Below, one piece after another: positions 43,336-52,218 of a stretch of DNA of 64,000 bases. The DNA lies in assembly GCA_027587225.1 (NCBI GenBank), contig JAPDDQ010000039.1:1-64000 (forward strand), given 5' to 3'. The notes under the pieces are model-generated. The model ran no database searches. It saw only the letters and a program-made list of their open reading frames with translations, and was not told the origin of the DNA. Source of the DNA: Solirubrobacter taibaiensis. GTDB lineage: Bacteria > Actinomycetota > Thermoleophilia > Solirubrobacterales > Solirubrobacteraceae. A program made the translations under genes and the position numbers. The first letter of the stretch is position 1; each line of letters opens with the position of its first letter.

Positions 43336-45111
43336 ATGCGTAGGTCCGCATGGACCACCGGGGTCGCCGTCATCGCGGCCCTGTCTCTCGGCGTTGCGGC
43401 CTGCGGCGGCGACGACGGCGGCGACACTGGCGGAGGCAACGACAAGGCCAAGACGGACGCCGCGCCGGCTCCGGGCCAGAAGCCGGGCGGCAAGCTGACC
43501 GCCTTGTGGACGGGCGACGTCGATTTCATCGACTGCGGTCGCACCTACTACCAGATGGGTCTGTTCATCTGCTCGTCGACGCAGAAGTCGCTGTACTCGT
43601 ACAAGCCCGACGACTCGATCAACATGCAGCCGGACCTCGCAGAGGGCCCGCCGGAAGTGTCCGAGGACGGCAAGACCGTCACGATCAAGATCAAGCAGGG
43701 CGTCAAGTACTCGCCGCCGTACGAGGAAGTGGTCACGTCGGCCGACGTCAAGTACGCGATCGAGCGCGGCTTCTTCAACTCGGTGGCGAACGGCTTCACG
43801 ACGTCCTACTACGGTGACCTCGAAGGCGCCAAGGTCGGCGTGGACGCGGGCACCAAGATCTCGGGCATCACGACGCCCGACGACTCCACGCTCGTGCTGA
43901 AGTTCAAGCGTCCGGTCGGCGGCGTCATGGCCGCGGGCGCGCTCGCGTATCCGGCCACGGCTCCCGTGCCCGAGAAGTACGCCGAGAAGTTCGACGCCGA
44001 GCCGCAGACGACGTACGGCGAGAACCAGCTGGCGACGGGCCCGTACATGATCGAGAACGACGCCGAGGGCAAGGCGATCGGCTACGAGCCGGGCAAGCGC
44101 ATCCACCTGGTTCGCAACCCGAGCTGGGACAAGAGCCTGGACTACAAGCCGGCGTACCTGGACGAGATCGACAACCTCCAGGGCAACGACGATCCCGGCA
44201 TCGCCACCCGCCGCATCCTCGACGGCGAGAGCATGATCAACGGCGACGTCACCGTTCCGCCCGAGACGCTGAAGCCGGCGAGCGAAGACACGCCCGACCA
44301 GCTCAAGTCCGCGGCGCCCATCGGTGGCCGCTGGGTGTCGATGAACACGACGATCAAGCCGTTCGACGACATCAACGTCCGCAAGGCCGTCGTCGCCGGT
44401 ATGGACCGCAACGCGCTGCTGCTGACCCGCGGCGGCAAGTTCGTCGGCGACATGGCGACGCACTTCCTCCCGCCCGGAACGGCGGGCTTCGAAGAGGCCG
44501 GCGGCGCCAAGGGCACCGGCGTGGACTTCATCTCCGAGGACGGCTCGCCGCTGCCGGACGTGTCCGCGAAGTACTTCAAGGCCGCGGGCTACGCGTCCGG
44601 CAAGTACGAGGGCACCGAGAAGATCCTGATGGTCGGCTCCAACGCGGGCGTGGCCGCCAAGACCTCCGAGGTCGTCAAGCAGAACCTCGAGAACATGGGC
44701 TTCCAGGTCACGATGCGCCTGGTCGCGCCGCAGACGATGTACACGCGGTACTGCAACGTGCCCAAGGCCAAGGTCGCGGTGTGCCCGAACGTCGGCTGGA
44801 TCCGCGACTTCGCGGACGGCCAGACGATGCTCTCGCCGACGTTCGCCGGCAAGAACATCCTGCCGCAGGGCAACTCGAACTGGCCCGAGCTCGACGACCC
44901 GAAGATCAACGAGGCGATCGACGCCGCCGAGATCGCTCCGGTCGAGCAGCGCGCGCAGCTGTGGGGCGACATCGACAAGCAGGTCACCGCGACCGCCGCC
45001 GCGATTCCGTGGATCTGGGACAAGCAGGCGCTCGTCCAGTCCAAGAACGTCCAGGGAGTCGTTACGGAGTACAACTCGCAGTGGGACCTCGCCTGGACGT
45101 CGATCAAGTAG
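43336..45111 (+). CDS. ABC transporter solute-binding lipoprotein, family 5 (peptide/nickel type)
   Basis: 591 residues. Signal with lipobox VAAC (cysteine near 23), then a Gly/Asp-rich linker to about residue 50. The SBP_bac_5 fold is shown by QKSLYSYKPDDSINMQPDLA, VTIKIKQGVKYSPPY, PRFSP-like repeats, and NVRKAVVAGMDRNALL. Such proteins bind oligopeptides or other solutes for Opp/Dpp-type importers. There are no permease or ATPase genes adjacent, and a strong terminator follows, so it is transcribed alone, perhaps serving a transporter encoded elsewhere. AAGGA lies upstream of ATG. Confidence 0.9.
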   Translation: MRRSAWTTGVAVIAALSLGVAACGGDDGGDTGGGNDKAKTDAAPAPGQKPGGKLTALWTGDVDFIDCGRTYYQMGLFICSSTQKSLYSYKPDDSINMQPDLAEGPPEVSEDGKTVTIKIKQGVKYSPPYEEVVTSADVKYAIERGFFNSVANGFTTSYYGDLEGAKVGVDAGTKISGITTPDDSTLVLKFKRPVGGVMAAGALAYPATAPVPEKYAEKFDAEPQTTYGENQLATGPYMIENDAEGKAIGYEPGKRIHLVRNPSWDKSLDYKPAYLDEIDNLQGNDDPGIATRRILDGESMINGDVTVPPETLKPASEDTPDQLKSAAPIGGRWVSMNTTIKPFDDINVRKAVVAGMDRNALLLTRGGKFVGDMATHFLPPGTAGFEEAGGAKGTGVDFISEDGSPLPDVSAKYFKAAGYASGKYEGTEKILMVGSNAGVAAKTSEVVKQNLENMGFQVTMRLVAPQTMYTRYCNVPKAKVAVCPNVGWIRDFADGQTMLSPTFAGKNILPQGNSNWPELDDPKINEAIDAAEIAPVEQRAQLWGDIDKQVTATAAAIPWIWDKQALVQSKNVQGVVTEYNSQWDLAWTSIK

Positions 45112-45133
45112 GGTGATCCCCTCGATCTGAACT

Positions 45134-45145
45134 GGGGCTAGCCCC
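45134..45145. promoter_or_regulatory. Perfect 12-bp palindrome GGGGCTAGCCCC
   Basis: Lies between the solute-binding gene and its terminator; possibly part of the 3' mRNA structure. Confidence 0.3.
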
Positions 45146-45152
45146 CATCTTT

Positions 45153-45184
45153 GCGGCCCCGCCACGTGCGGGGCCGCTTTGTTT
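45153..45184 (+). terminator. Rho-independent terminator
   Basis: Perfect 10-bp stem GCGGCCCCGC / GCGGGGCCGC, loop CACGT, followed by TTTGTTT. The clearest terminator of the window; ends the solute-binding protein transcript. Confidence 0.9.
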
Positions 45185-45230
45185 AACCGGTGCATAGGGT
45201 CGCCTTCAGAGTCGCTTAGCAACGTGACCG

Positions 45231-46106
45231 ATGCTGCCGGGCATGCCCACCGCTTCGCCGCCGACACTTGACGGACGCGAGCTCGGCGACGGCCTCGGAA
45301 TCTTTCTCCAGCGCATCGCCCGCACGCGCCTCCTGACCCCAGCTGAAGAGCTCGAGCTCGCTCGCCGTATCGAGCGCGGCGATCTCGACGCCAAAGACCG
45401 CATGATCGAAGCCAATCTGCGGCTCGTCGTCCACCTCGCCAAGCGCTTCCAGCGCGAGGACTCGGGCATGACGCTGCTCGACCTGATCCAGGAAGGCACG
45501 ATCGGGCTCGTCCGGGCCGTGGAGAAGTTCGACCATCGCCGTGGCTTCCGCTTCTCCACCTACGCGACGTTGTGGATTCGCCAGGCCATCGGTCGTGCGA
45601 TGTCCGAGAAGGGCCGCACCGTGCGGCTGCCCGTGCACGTGGGCGACCGCGTGCGCAAGCTGCAGGCCGTCGAGCGCCGGCTCGCCATGTCCCTCGGCGC
45701 CACCCCGACGGCGGTCGAGCTGGCCGACGCGCTGGAGTGGACCGAGGGCGAAGTCGCCGACGTGCGCCGCGTCGCCATGGCCCCGGTGTCCCTGGAGGCG
45801 CCCGTGGGCGACGAGGGCGACGCCGAGCTCGGCCACCTGCTCGCCGACGAGGGCCCCACCCCCGAGGAGTCCGCCGCGGTCTCACGCATGCACGCCGACC
45901 TCGGCCACGTCCTGGCGTCGCTGGGCGGGCTGGAGCGGCGTGTGCTGGAGCTGCGGTTCGGCCTCGGCGCCGAGGCGCCGCACACGCCCGGGCAGGCGGC
46001 CCGCGTCCTGGGCATCACCCCGCGGCGCGTGCGCTGCGCCGAAGACCGTGCGCTGCGCCACCTGCGCGCCTCGCCGGCCACGGGCGCGTTGCGCGACGCC
46101 GCCTAG
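45231..46106 (+). CDS. Group-2 (primary-like) RNA polymerase sigma-70 factor
   Basis: 291 residues (ATG 45243 also possible). Region 1.2 ([20 protein letters not shown]), regions 2.1-2.4 ([52 protein letters not shown]), region 3 and region 4 ([11 protein letters not shown], then [20 protein letters not shown]) are complete. It lacks the acidic region 1.1, so it is a housekeeping-like alternative factor (SigB/RpoS type), used in stationary phase or stress. The gene is alone. Confidence 0.9.
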   Translation: MLPGMPTASPPTLDGRELGDGLGIFLQRIARTRLLTPAEELELARRIERGDLDAKDRMIEANLRLVVHLAKRFQREDSGMTLLDLIQEGTIGLVRAVEKFDHRRGFRFSTYATLWIRQAIGRAMSEKGRTVRLPVHVGDRVRKLQAVERRLAMSLGATPTAVELADALEWTEGEVADVRRVAMAPVSLEAPVGDEGDAELGHLLADEGPTPEESAAVSRMHADLGHVLASLGGLERRVLELRFGLGAEAPHTPGQAARVLGITPRRVRCAEDRALRHLRASPATGALRDAA

Positions 46107-46192
46107 TCCTTCCCGACCCGAACTCAAGCGTCCACTGAGCCGGCGCGCCGCCCCAAGGCGCGTCGGCTCGACTCGTTGTGGGGCCCCGCGCG

Positions 46193-46198
46193 TACGAT
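46193..46198 (+). promoter_or_regulatory. Leaderless -10 box
   Basis: TACGAT, 8 bases before ATG 46207. Confidence 0.45.
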
Positions 46199-46206
46199 GC
46201 GCCGCC

Positions 46207-47208
46207 ATGGCCGGTCGCTTCGCCCTGATCGCCGTGCCCACGCCCGACGAAGGCGTCGATGCACTCGCCGCACTGCTCGCCGACCCCCAGCGCGGCAACT
46301 TCGCCGTCACCCGTGGCGACGACGTCGCCGCGTTCCTCGCCGCGCGCGATCCCGGGGACGAGACGCTCGTCTTCGTCGACGCTCCGTTCGAAGCCCCGTT
46401 CGGCCCGAGCCGCAGCGTGCTCGTGATCACGCCCCGGCACGATCTCGAGCTGCAGGCCGCCCCGGGCCGCGCAACGCTGTCCGGCGCGCCCGCCCGGGCC
46501 GTCACGCGGGCGCTCAGGGCCGAGCGCGTGGACCGCGACCAAGACGGCACGATCACTGCGCGCGAGCTCTACAACCGCCTGCGGGAGGGTCACGAGGCGC
46601 GGTTGCGCAGCGACCTCGACGCGCCGTTCGTCGTCGCACGCCTCCCGCGCCACGAGCCACCCCCACCGCCGCGCAGACGGCGGCGACGCCCGCTGACCTG
46701 GCGCCTGGTCGTACAAATCGTCGGCACCGCAGCGCTCCTGGTCAGCCTGCCGCTGCCGTGGGTCTTCAGCGCCAGTGGGTTGAGCTACGCGTTCGGGAGC
46801 GGGACCGCTTGGCCGAATCGCATCGCGCCGCTCGCGGTCGTCGCCTTCGCCGTCCTCGCCGCGGCCCACTTGTGGCGCCCGCGCGGGGCGGGCTGGCTCA
46901 TGCTCGCCGGCGCGGCGACCGTCGGCGCGCTGTTCGGCCTCGCCTTCCGCCTCGGAGACGTCGATGTCGACGCGGGCTTCTTCGTCGCGCTCGGCGGCAC
47001 GACCTGTGTCCTCGTCGCCGCCTACTCAGCCGCTCGCGCCCACAGCGACATCGTGGTCGGCATGGCCGGCGCGTTCGGGCTCGCCCATCAGGCCGTCAAT
47101 TTCAACGACACCTTCGTGGTCGTGCTCGTAGTCGCGGCGCTCGCCGTGGGCATCTGGGCGATCCGGGGCGGGCACCAGCTGCTCCCGCGCGGGTGGTGGT
47201 GGCGCTAG
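46207..47208 (+). CDS. Membrane protein with caspase-like fold lacking catalytic residues and an EF-hand
   Basis: 333 residues. The first 150 resemble a shortened caspase (EACC1-type) domain: LAALLADPQRGNFAV, LVFVDAPFEAPF at the place of the usual 'DCCYSG' strand, SRSVLVITPRH, then DRDQDGTITARELYNRL, an EF-hand-like loop found near the end of such domains, and APFVVARLP. Catalytic His and Cys are absent. A Pro/Arg linker (EPPPPPRRRRRR) leads to six hydrophobic segments (170-325). Fold assignment is inference from pattern; a role as a sensor or decoy in the membrane is speculative. Its 3' end shares CTAG with ppk. Confidence 0.55.
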   Translation: MAGRFALIAVPTPDEGVDALAALLADPQRGNFAVTRGDDVAAFLAARDPGDETLVFVDAPFEAPFGPSRSVLVITPRHDLELQAAPGRATLSGAPARAVTRALRAERVDRDQDGTITARELYNRLREGHEARLRSDLDAPFVVARLPRHEPPPPPRRRRRRPLTWRLVVQIVGTAALLVSLPLPWVFSASGLSYAFGSGTAWPNRIAPLAVVAFAVLAAAHLWRPRGAGWLMLAGAATVGALFGLAFRLGDVDVDAGFFVALGGTTCVLVAAYSAARAHSDIVVGMAGAFGLAHQAVNFNDTFVVVLVVAALAVGIWAIRGGHQLLPRGWWWR

Positions 47209-49355
47209 GAGTCTTCCGCGGAGGCCGCGGACGCTTCGGCCGCCAGGGCCGCGTGCGCCGCCATCAACTCACGCTGGACGTTGCGCGGCTCCGCATCGCC
47301 CGGGGTCCGCCGGGTCCAGTTGCAGTCGGAGTCCAGGTCCCAGCAGTTCATGTTGTCGGCGAAGCAGCGATCCAGCGTGTCCGTCAGCTCGGCGCGCAGC
47401 GACTCGTCCCGGATCGGCGTGAGCAGCTCCACGCGCGTGTCCAGGTTGCGCGGCATCAGGTCCGCCGAGCCGATGTAGATCAGCGCCTCGTCGCCACGGT
47501 CGAACGAGAAGATGCGCGAGTGCTCGAGGAAGCGCCCGACGACGGAGATCACGCGGATGTTCTCCGACACCCCGGGCACACCGGGCTTCAGGCAGCAGAT
47601 GCCACGCACGTTGATCTCCACCTCCACGCCCGCCTGGGACGCGCGGTAGAGCGCGCGGATGCATTCCTTGTCCACGAGCGAGTTCATCTTCAGGCGGATC
47701 CGGCCACCGCGGCCGTCGCGGTGCGCGGCGATCGTCTTGTCGATCTCGGCGATGATCCCCTGGCGCATGTGCGCGGGCGCGACGAGCACCTTGCGGTACC
47801 CCCGCGGCCGGGCGAAGCCGGTGAGGAAGTTGAACATGTCGGCGACGTCGTTGCCGAGCTGCTCGTCGCACGTCAACAGGCCGAAATCCGTGTACAGACG
47901 CGCGGTCTTGGCGTTGTAGTTGCCGGTACCGACGTGCAGGTAGTGCCGGACGCCGTCGCCCTCGCGGCGCACGACAAGAATGCACTTGGCGTGCGTCTTC
48001 AGCGACGGCAGGCCGTAGACGACGTGCACGCCGGCCTCTTCCAGCGCGCGGCCCCAGGTGATGTTCGCGCGCTCGTCGAAGCGCGCCTTGACCTCCACGA
48101 GGCACACGGCCTGCTTGCCGCGCTCGGTGGCGCGGATGAGCGCCGGAACCAACGGCGAGTCGTCCGAGGTCCGGTACACGGTCTGCTTGATCGCGAGCAC
48201 GTCCGGGTCGTTGACGGCCTGATCGACGAACCGCTCGACCGAGCTCGCGAACGAGTCGTAGGGGTGGTGCAGGAGGATGTCGCGCTTGCGCATCGCGCCC
48301 AGCACGTCCGGCTGCGCGTCCTCGTCGGGCTGGAGCAGCGGCTGGGTGACGGGCGACCACGGCGCGTCGCGCAGGTCGCTGAAGCCCTGCAGGCCGACGA
48401 TCGCCCACAGGTCCTTGAGGTCCAGCAGCCCGTCGACCTCGAACACGTCCTCCGGCTCGACCTCGAGCGCCCGCGTGATCTGCTCGCGGATGGCGGGACT
48501 CATCCCGGCCGAGATCTCCACGCGCACGGTCTCGCCGAAGCGCCGGGCGCGCAGCTCCTCCTCCACCGCCTGCAGCAGGTCGTCGGCCTCGTCCGAGACC
48601 GTGAAGTCCGCGTCGCGCGTGACCCGGAAGACGGCGTGATCGAGGATCTCCATGCCCGGGAACAGCACGTCGAGGTTCTCGGCGATCAGCTCCTCGAGCG
48701 TCACGAACGTGCGCCCGTCGCCGGTGGCGACGAACCGCGGGAGCATCTCCTTCGGCACCTTCACGCGCGCGAACGTCTCCAGCTCGGAGATCGGGTCGCG
48801 GACGATCACGCCGAGCGACAGCGACAGGTTGGAGATGTACGGGAACGGCCGCCCGAGGCCCACCGCCAGCGGCGTGAGCACGGGGAAGATCTGACGCCGG
48901 AAACGCTCGTCGAGGTCGCGCCGCTGACGGCCCTCGACCTCGTCGTAGCCGACGATCCGGATGCCGTGCTCGGCCAGGGCCGGCCGCAGCTCGTGCAGCA
49001 GGCACCGCGACTGACGCTCGTTGTGCTCGCGCACGACCTTCCGCAGCGCGTCGAGCGTCTGGCTCGGGGTGCGCCCGTCCTGCAGCGGCTTCTCGATGCC
49101 GGCGTCGATCTGGTCGTGCAGACCCGCCACGCGGACCATGAAGAACTCGTCCAGGTTCGACGAGACGATCGCGAGGAACTTCAGCCGCTCCAGCAGCGGG
49201 ACGTCAGGGTCCTCGGCGAGCTGCAACACGCGGTCGTTGAACTCCATCCAGGAGGTCTCGCGGTTGAAGTAGAGGCCAGGATCCTTGAGATCCGGGGCAG
49301 GCGGCGACTCGGGCGGGCTGGTGACGTCGGTCACGTCCCGCATCATCGCAGCCAT
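47205..49355 (-). CDS. ppk: Polyphosphate kinase 1
   Basis: 716 residues. N domain: YFNRETSWMEFNDRVLQLAE and LKFLAIVSSNLDEFFMVRVA. The catalytic phospholipase-D-like half includes LKTHAKCILVVRR and HVGTGNYNAKTARLYTDFGL, whose His residues are autophosphorylated. It reversibly makes polyphosphate from ATP as a membrane-associated tetramer. Length is normal. It is downstream of ppx on the same strand with a GC hairpin between, so synthesis and degradation enzymes are linked. Confidence 0.95.
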   Translation of the reverse strand: MAAMMRDVTDVTSPPESPPAPDLKDPGLYFNRETSWMEFNDRVLQLAEDPDVPLLERLKFLAIVSSNLDEFFMVRVAGLHDQIDAGIEKPLQDGRTPSQTLDALRKVVREHNERQSRCLLHELRPALAEHGIRIVGYDEVEGRQRRDLDERFRRQIFPVLTPLAVGLGRPFPYISNLSLSLGVIVRDPISELETFARVKVPKEMLPRFVATGDGRTFVTLEELIAENLDVLFPGMEILDHAVFRVTRDADFTVSDEADDLLQAVEEELRARRFGETVRVEISAGMSPAIREQITRALEVEPEDVFEVDGLLDLKDLWAIVGLQGFSDLRDAPWSPVTQPLLQPDEDAQPDVLGAMRKRDILLHHPYDSFASSVERFVDQAVNDPDVLAIKQTVYRTSDDSPLVPALIRATERGKQAVCLVEVKARFDERANITWGRALEEAGVHVVYGLPSLKTHAKCILVVRREGDGVRHYLHVGTGNYNAKTARLYTDFGLLTCDEQLGNDVADMFNFLTGFARPRGYRKVLVAPAHMRQGIIAEIDKTIAAHRDGRGGRIRLKMNSLVDKECIRALYRASQAGVEVEINVRGICCLKPGVPGVSENIRVISVVGRFLEHSRIFSFDRGDEALIYIGSADLMPRNLDTRVELLTPIRDESLRAELTDTLDRCFADNMNCWDLDSDCNWTRRTPGDAEPRNVQRELMAAHAALAAEASAASAEDS

Positions 49356-49393
49356 GGTGGAGGATTCGTGAACGACTTGTTACGGGGGGTCTC

Positions 49394-49411
49394 GGGGGGC
49401 GGTAGCCCCCC
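49394..49411. terminator. GC-rich hairpin between ppx and ppk
   Basis: GGGGGGC-GGTA-GCCCCCC, a perfect 7-bp stem with a tetraloop, in the 59-base gap. No U-tract on either strand, so it may attenuate, stabilise or separate ppx and ppk mRNA. Confidence 0.45.
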
Positions 49412-49414
49412 GGT

Positions 49415-50287
49415 TCACATCCCCGCCAAATCAAGCAATACACCTTCTCGTAGACCACCGCGTGCGATCCGCAACGGCCGGCCCAGCAGGCGCCCCGTCG
49501 CCTCCAGCGCGAGCAGCCCGGCCGGCATCAGGCGCACCCGCTGCGGATCCAGCGAGAACCGCGCCGCCACGTCCACCGCGGATCCGCGGGTGAGCTCGAG
49601 CAGCGCCCGCTCAAGGCTCTGATGGCCGAGCTCGTCGCCCACGAGCCGCCGCAACGAGGCTGCGCTGCCACCGACCGCCACCGCGACGTCGACCGGCGGC
49701 GGCGCGATGCCGGCGAGCATCTGGGCGGCGTGGTACCGGACTTCGTCGAGCTGGGCGAGTGACGGCGGGTCGTCGCCCAGGTACGCGTCCGCGAGGAAGC
49801 CGGAGCCGAACGCGAACGAGCGCCACCACTCGACGCCGCCGTCGACCGTCCCGATCGCGATCTCGGTGGAGCCACCGCCGACATCGACCACCGCCACCTT
49901 CCCGTCGAGCGGCTCCGCGAGCGTCTTCGTCGCCCCGAGGAACGCGAGCCGCGCCTCCTCCTCCCCGTCGAGGACGGACACCTCCACGCCCCCGTGCTCG
50001 CGCATGGCGCGGCAGAACTCCTCGCGGTTGGCGGCGACGCGGATGCAGGCCGTGGCGACGGCGCGAATCGATTGCGCGCCAGCTTGCTCGGCGAGCGCGA
50101 CCTGCTCGGCCACGACCCCCGCGTTCTCGGCGATCCGGGCGGCCGGGATCGCGCCGCCGGGCGCCAGTCCGCGGCCCAGGCGCGTGAACGAGCGCCGCTG
50201 GAGGACCTCTGTCAGGCGGCCTTCACGCGCGTCCGCAACCAGCACGCGCGTGGTGTTCGTCCCGATGTCAATGCAACCGAAGACCAT
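49415..50287 (-). CDS. ppx: Exopolyphosphatase/pppGpp phosphohydrolase (Ppx/GppA)
   Basis: 290 residues. The actin-like ATPase fold is shown by CIDIGTNTTRVLVAD (phosphate 1), VATACIRVAANREEF, VLDGEEEARLAFLGA (catalytic Glu) and VAVVDVGGGSTEIAI (phosphate 2). It lacks the C-terminal HD-like half of E. coli Ppx, as is usual in actinobacteria (about 300 residues). It removes phosphate from polyphosphate or pppGpp. It sits before ppk and diverges from the ABC exporter operon. Confidence 0.93.
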   Translation of the reverse strand: MVFGCIDIGTNTTRVLVADAREGRLTEVLQRRSFTRLGRGLAPGGAIPAARIAENAGVVAEQVALAEQAGAQSIRAVATACIRVAANREEFCRAMREHGGVEVSVLDGEEEARLAFLGATKTLAEPLDGKVAVVDVGGGSTEIAIGTVDGGVEWWRSFAFGSGFLADAYLGDDPPSLAQLDEVRYHAAQMLAGIAPPPVDVAVAVGGSAASLRRLVGDELGHQSLERALLELTRGSAVDVAARFSLDPQRVRLMPAGLLALEATGRLLGRPLRIARGGLREGVLLDLAGM

Positions 50288-50308
50288 GTAAACGCCCGCG
50301 ATGTTGCC

Positions 50309-51169
50309 ATGATGGAGGCGATGAGGAGCGGTGTCCCCGCGATCGAGGTCACTGGCCTGAGCAAGGCGTACGGCTCACTGGCGGCATTGCGGGGGGTCGA
50401 TTTCACCGTACAGCGCGGTGAAGTGTTCGGCCTGCTCGGCCCCAACGGCGCCGGAAAGACGTCGTGCGTCGAGGTGCTCGAGGGCTACCGCGATCGCGAC
50501 TCCGGTGAGGTCCGCGTGCTCGGACGCGACCCGAAGGACCGCTCGCTGCGCTCACAGGTCGGGATCGTCCTGCAGAGCTGCGGCACCTACCCGCATCTGA
50601 CCGTCCGTGAGACGGTCGCGCACTGGGCCGGCATGTACCCGCATCCGCGCCAGGTGTCCGAGGTGCTCGCGCTGGCGGGCCTCGAAGACTGCGCCGACCG
50701 CCGCGCGCGGACTCTCAGCGGCGGCCAGGCCCGGCGGCTGGACTTCGCGCTCGCCCTGGTCGGCGACCCGGAGCTGATCTTCCTCGACGAGCCCACGACG
50801 GGCTTTGACCCGCAGGCCCGCCGCGCGGCCTGGGACGTCATCCGCACGCTGCGTGACCTCGGCAAGACCGTCGTGCTGACGACGCACTACCTGGACGAGG
50901 CGCAGTCGCTGGCCGATCGTGTCGCGATCCTCCAAGACGGGCTGATCCTCGCCGAGGGCCCGCCGCACTCGCTGCGCGCCTCGCGCTACCGCGTCGCCTG
51001 GCGTACCAGCGACGGCACGCTCGAGCAGCGCTTCACCGAGGACCCGACGGAGCTCCTGCACACGCTCACGGCGGAGGCGCTCGCCCGCGGCGACGTGCTA
51101 GAGGACCTGAGCGTCACCCGGCCGACGCTCGAGGACGTGTACCTGGAGCTGACGGAGGCCGTGGCGTGA
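50309..51169 (+). CDS. ABC-2 type exporter, ATP-binding protein
   Basis: 286 residues (ATG 50312 or 50321 also possible). Walker A GLLGPNGAGKTSCVEVL (about 45), Q-loop VGIVLQSCG, signature TLSGGQARRLDFALAL (about 135; the usual Q-R after GGQ is A-R), Walker B LIFLDEPTTGFD and H-loop LTTHYLDEA. This is the DRR/NatA-like exporter class. It pairs with the permease at 51166 (4-base overlap). Substrate unknown: drug, lipid or ion. Confidence 0.92.
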   Translation: MMEAMRSGVPAIEVTGLSKAYGSLAALRGVDFTVQRGEVFGLLGPNGAGKTSCVEVLEGYRDRDSGEVRVLGRDPKDRSLRSQVGIVLQSCGTYPHLTVRETVAHWAGMYPHPRQVSEVLALAGLEDCADRRARTLSGGQARRLDFALALVGDPELIFLDEPTTGFDPQARRAAWDVIRTLRDLGKTVVLTTHYLDEAQSLADRVAILQDGLILAEGPPHSLRASRYRVAWRTSDGTLEQRFTEDPTELLHTLTAEALARGDVLEDLSVTRPTLEDVYLELTEAVA

Positions 51170-51927
51170 CGGCCGCCGTGCCCTGGTGGGGCGCGGCGTG
51201 GCGGCAGTTCCGGCTCGAGCGCCGGATGTTCTGGCGCAACCCGTCCGCGGCGTTCTTCGGCGTCCTGCTCCCGCTCGGCCTGCTCGCGATCTTCGGCGCG
51301 GTCTTCGCGGGCCAGGACGAGGACCTCGACGTGATCGTGCCCGGCATCGCCGCGATGAGCGTGATGTCGGCGACGTTCACCTCGCTCGCCTACAACCTCA
51401 CGACGCTGCGCGAGCGCGGAATCCTCAAGCGCCTGCGCGGGACGCCGATGCCCACGTCCGCGTACCTCGCGGGGCTCGCGGGCAACGCCGTGGCCAACGC
51501 CGCGCTGCAACTCGTGATCGTCATCCTCGCCGGGCACTTCCTGCTGGGCGTGACGTGGCCGCAGGATTGGGGCTCGATGGCGGTGTTCGCCGCGGCGGGC
51601 GTCGTCTGCTTCACGTTCCTCGGCGTCGCGCTCGCGCACGCCATCCCGAACCCGGAATCGGCGCCTGCGTACGTCAACGCCGTCTTCCTGCCGCAGATCC
51701 TGATCGCGGGCGTCTTCTACGACGCGGCCGAGGCGCCGCAGATCATCCGCGACATCGCGCAGGCCCTCCCCCTCACCCATTTGGTCGAAGGTCTGTCCGG
51801 CGCGATGATCGACGGCGAAGGGATCAGCTCGAACGCGGTTTCCCTGCTCATCCTGGGTCTTTGGGGCCTCGCCGGAGCCGTCCTCGCGATTCGTGGCTTC
51901 TCGTGGGAAGCCCGCCGCGATCAGTGA
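51166..51927 (+). CDS. ABC-2 type exporter, permease
   Basis: 253 residues from GTG, overlapping the ATPase stop. Six membrane segments; FRLERRMFWRNPSAAFFGVL at the start and the conserved GILKRLRGTPMPTSAYLAGL in the first cytoplasmic loop are ABC-2 hallmarks. It forms an exporter with the preceding ATPase. Confidence 0.92.
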   Translation: MTAAVPWWGAAWRQFRLERRMFWRNPSAAFFGVLLPLGLLAIFGAVFAGQDEDLDVIVPGIAAMSVMSATFTSLAYNLTTLRERGILKRLRGTPMPTSAYLAGLAGNAVANAALQLVIVILAGHFLLGVTWPQDWGSMAVFAAAGVVCFTFLGVALAHAIPNPESAPAYVNAVFLPQILIAGVFYDAAEAPQIIRDIAQALPLTHLVEGLSGAMIDGEGISSNAVSLLILGLWGLAGAVLAIRGFSWEARRDQ

Positions 51928-51998
51928 CGTTGCATCCGGTCCGGCACTGGCTGTAGGGTCAGCTAACGAACATCCACCCCCGTCTTCCAAGGAGAGGG

Positions 51999-52175
51999 AT
52001 GACGGCCTTATCGGGCTGGAAGCAGTTGGTCGTCGCGCTCGCGATCGCGGGCGTACTTGTAGTCATCATCCGCCTCGCCGGCGTGCCCGGAGCCTGGGCA
52101 CCGCTCGTGATCGGCGGTGCCCTCGGGCTGATGACGGCACTCGTGGCCGGGGCCCCCGGGCGCGAAGAGAACTAG
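51999..52175 (+). CDS. Very small membrane protein
   Basis: 58 residues starting MTALSGWKQLVVALAIAG. Two hydrophobic segments (about 8-24 and 31-51, containing PLVIGGALGLMTALVAG) joined by a short loop, ending GREEN. A strong ribosome site AAGGAGAGGG precedes ATG, and a hairpin follows the stop, so this is a real independent unit. No family is recognised. Confidence 0.7.
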   Translation: MTALSGWKQLVVALAIAGVLVVIIRLAGVPGAWAPLVIGGALGLMTALVAGAPGREEN

Positions 52176-52178
52176 CTG

Positions 52179-52206
52179 ACCGCTCGCCGCTGTCTCGGCG
52201 AGCGGT
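52179..52206 (+). terminator. Hairpin terminator of small membrane gene
   Basis: 11-bp perfect stem ACCGCTCGCCG / CGGCGAGCGGT with a 6-base loop, 4 bases after the stop codon; followed by TAGCCTATTT. It ends directly at the -10 box of the MarR gene. Confidence 0.65.
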
Positions 52207-52212
52207 TAGCCT
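52207..52212 (+). promoter_or_regulatory. Leaderless -10 box of MarR gene
   Basis: TAGCCT, 6 bases before ATG 52219. Confidence 0.6.
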
Positions 52213-52218
52213 ATTTGC

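Noticed and set aside
43258-45885. Long minus-strand open frame across the solute-binding protein and sigma factor genes
   Set aside because: Composition is Arg/Gly/Val-rich antisense shadow; the plus-strand genes there have complete family motifs.
46176-49622. A very long plus-strand open frame (over 1100 codons) across the ppk gene
   Set aside because: It is antisense to ppk, is dominated by Arg/Ala/Gly/His as expected from reading a GC-rich gene in the wrong frame, and has no recognisable domain.
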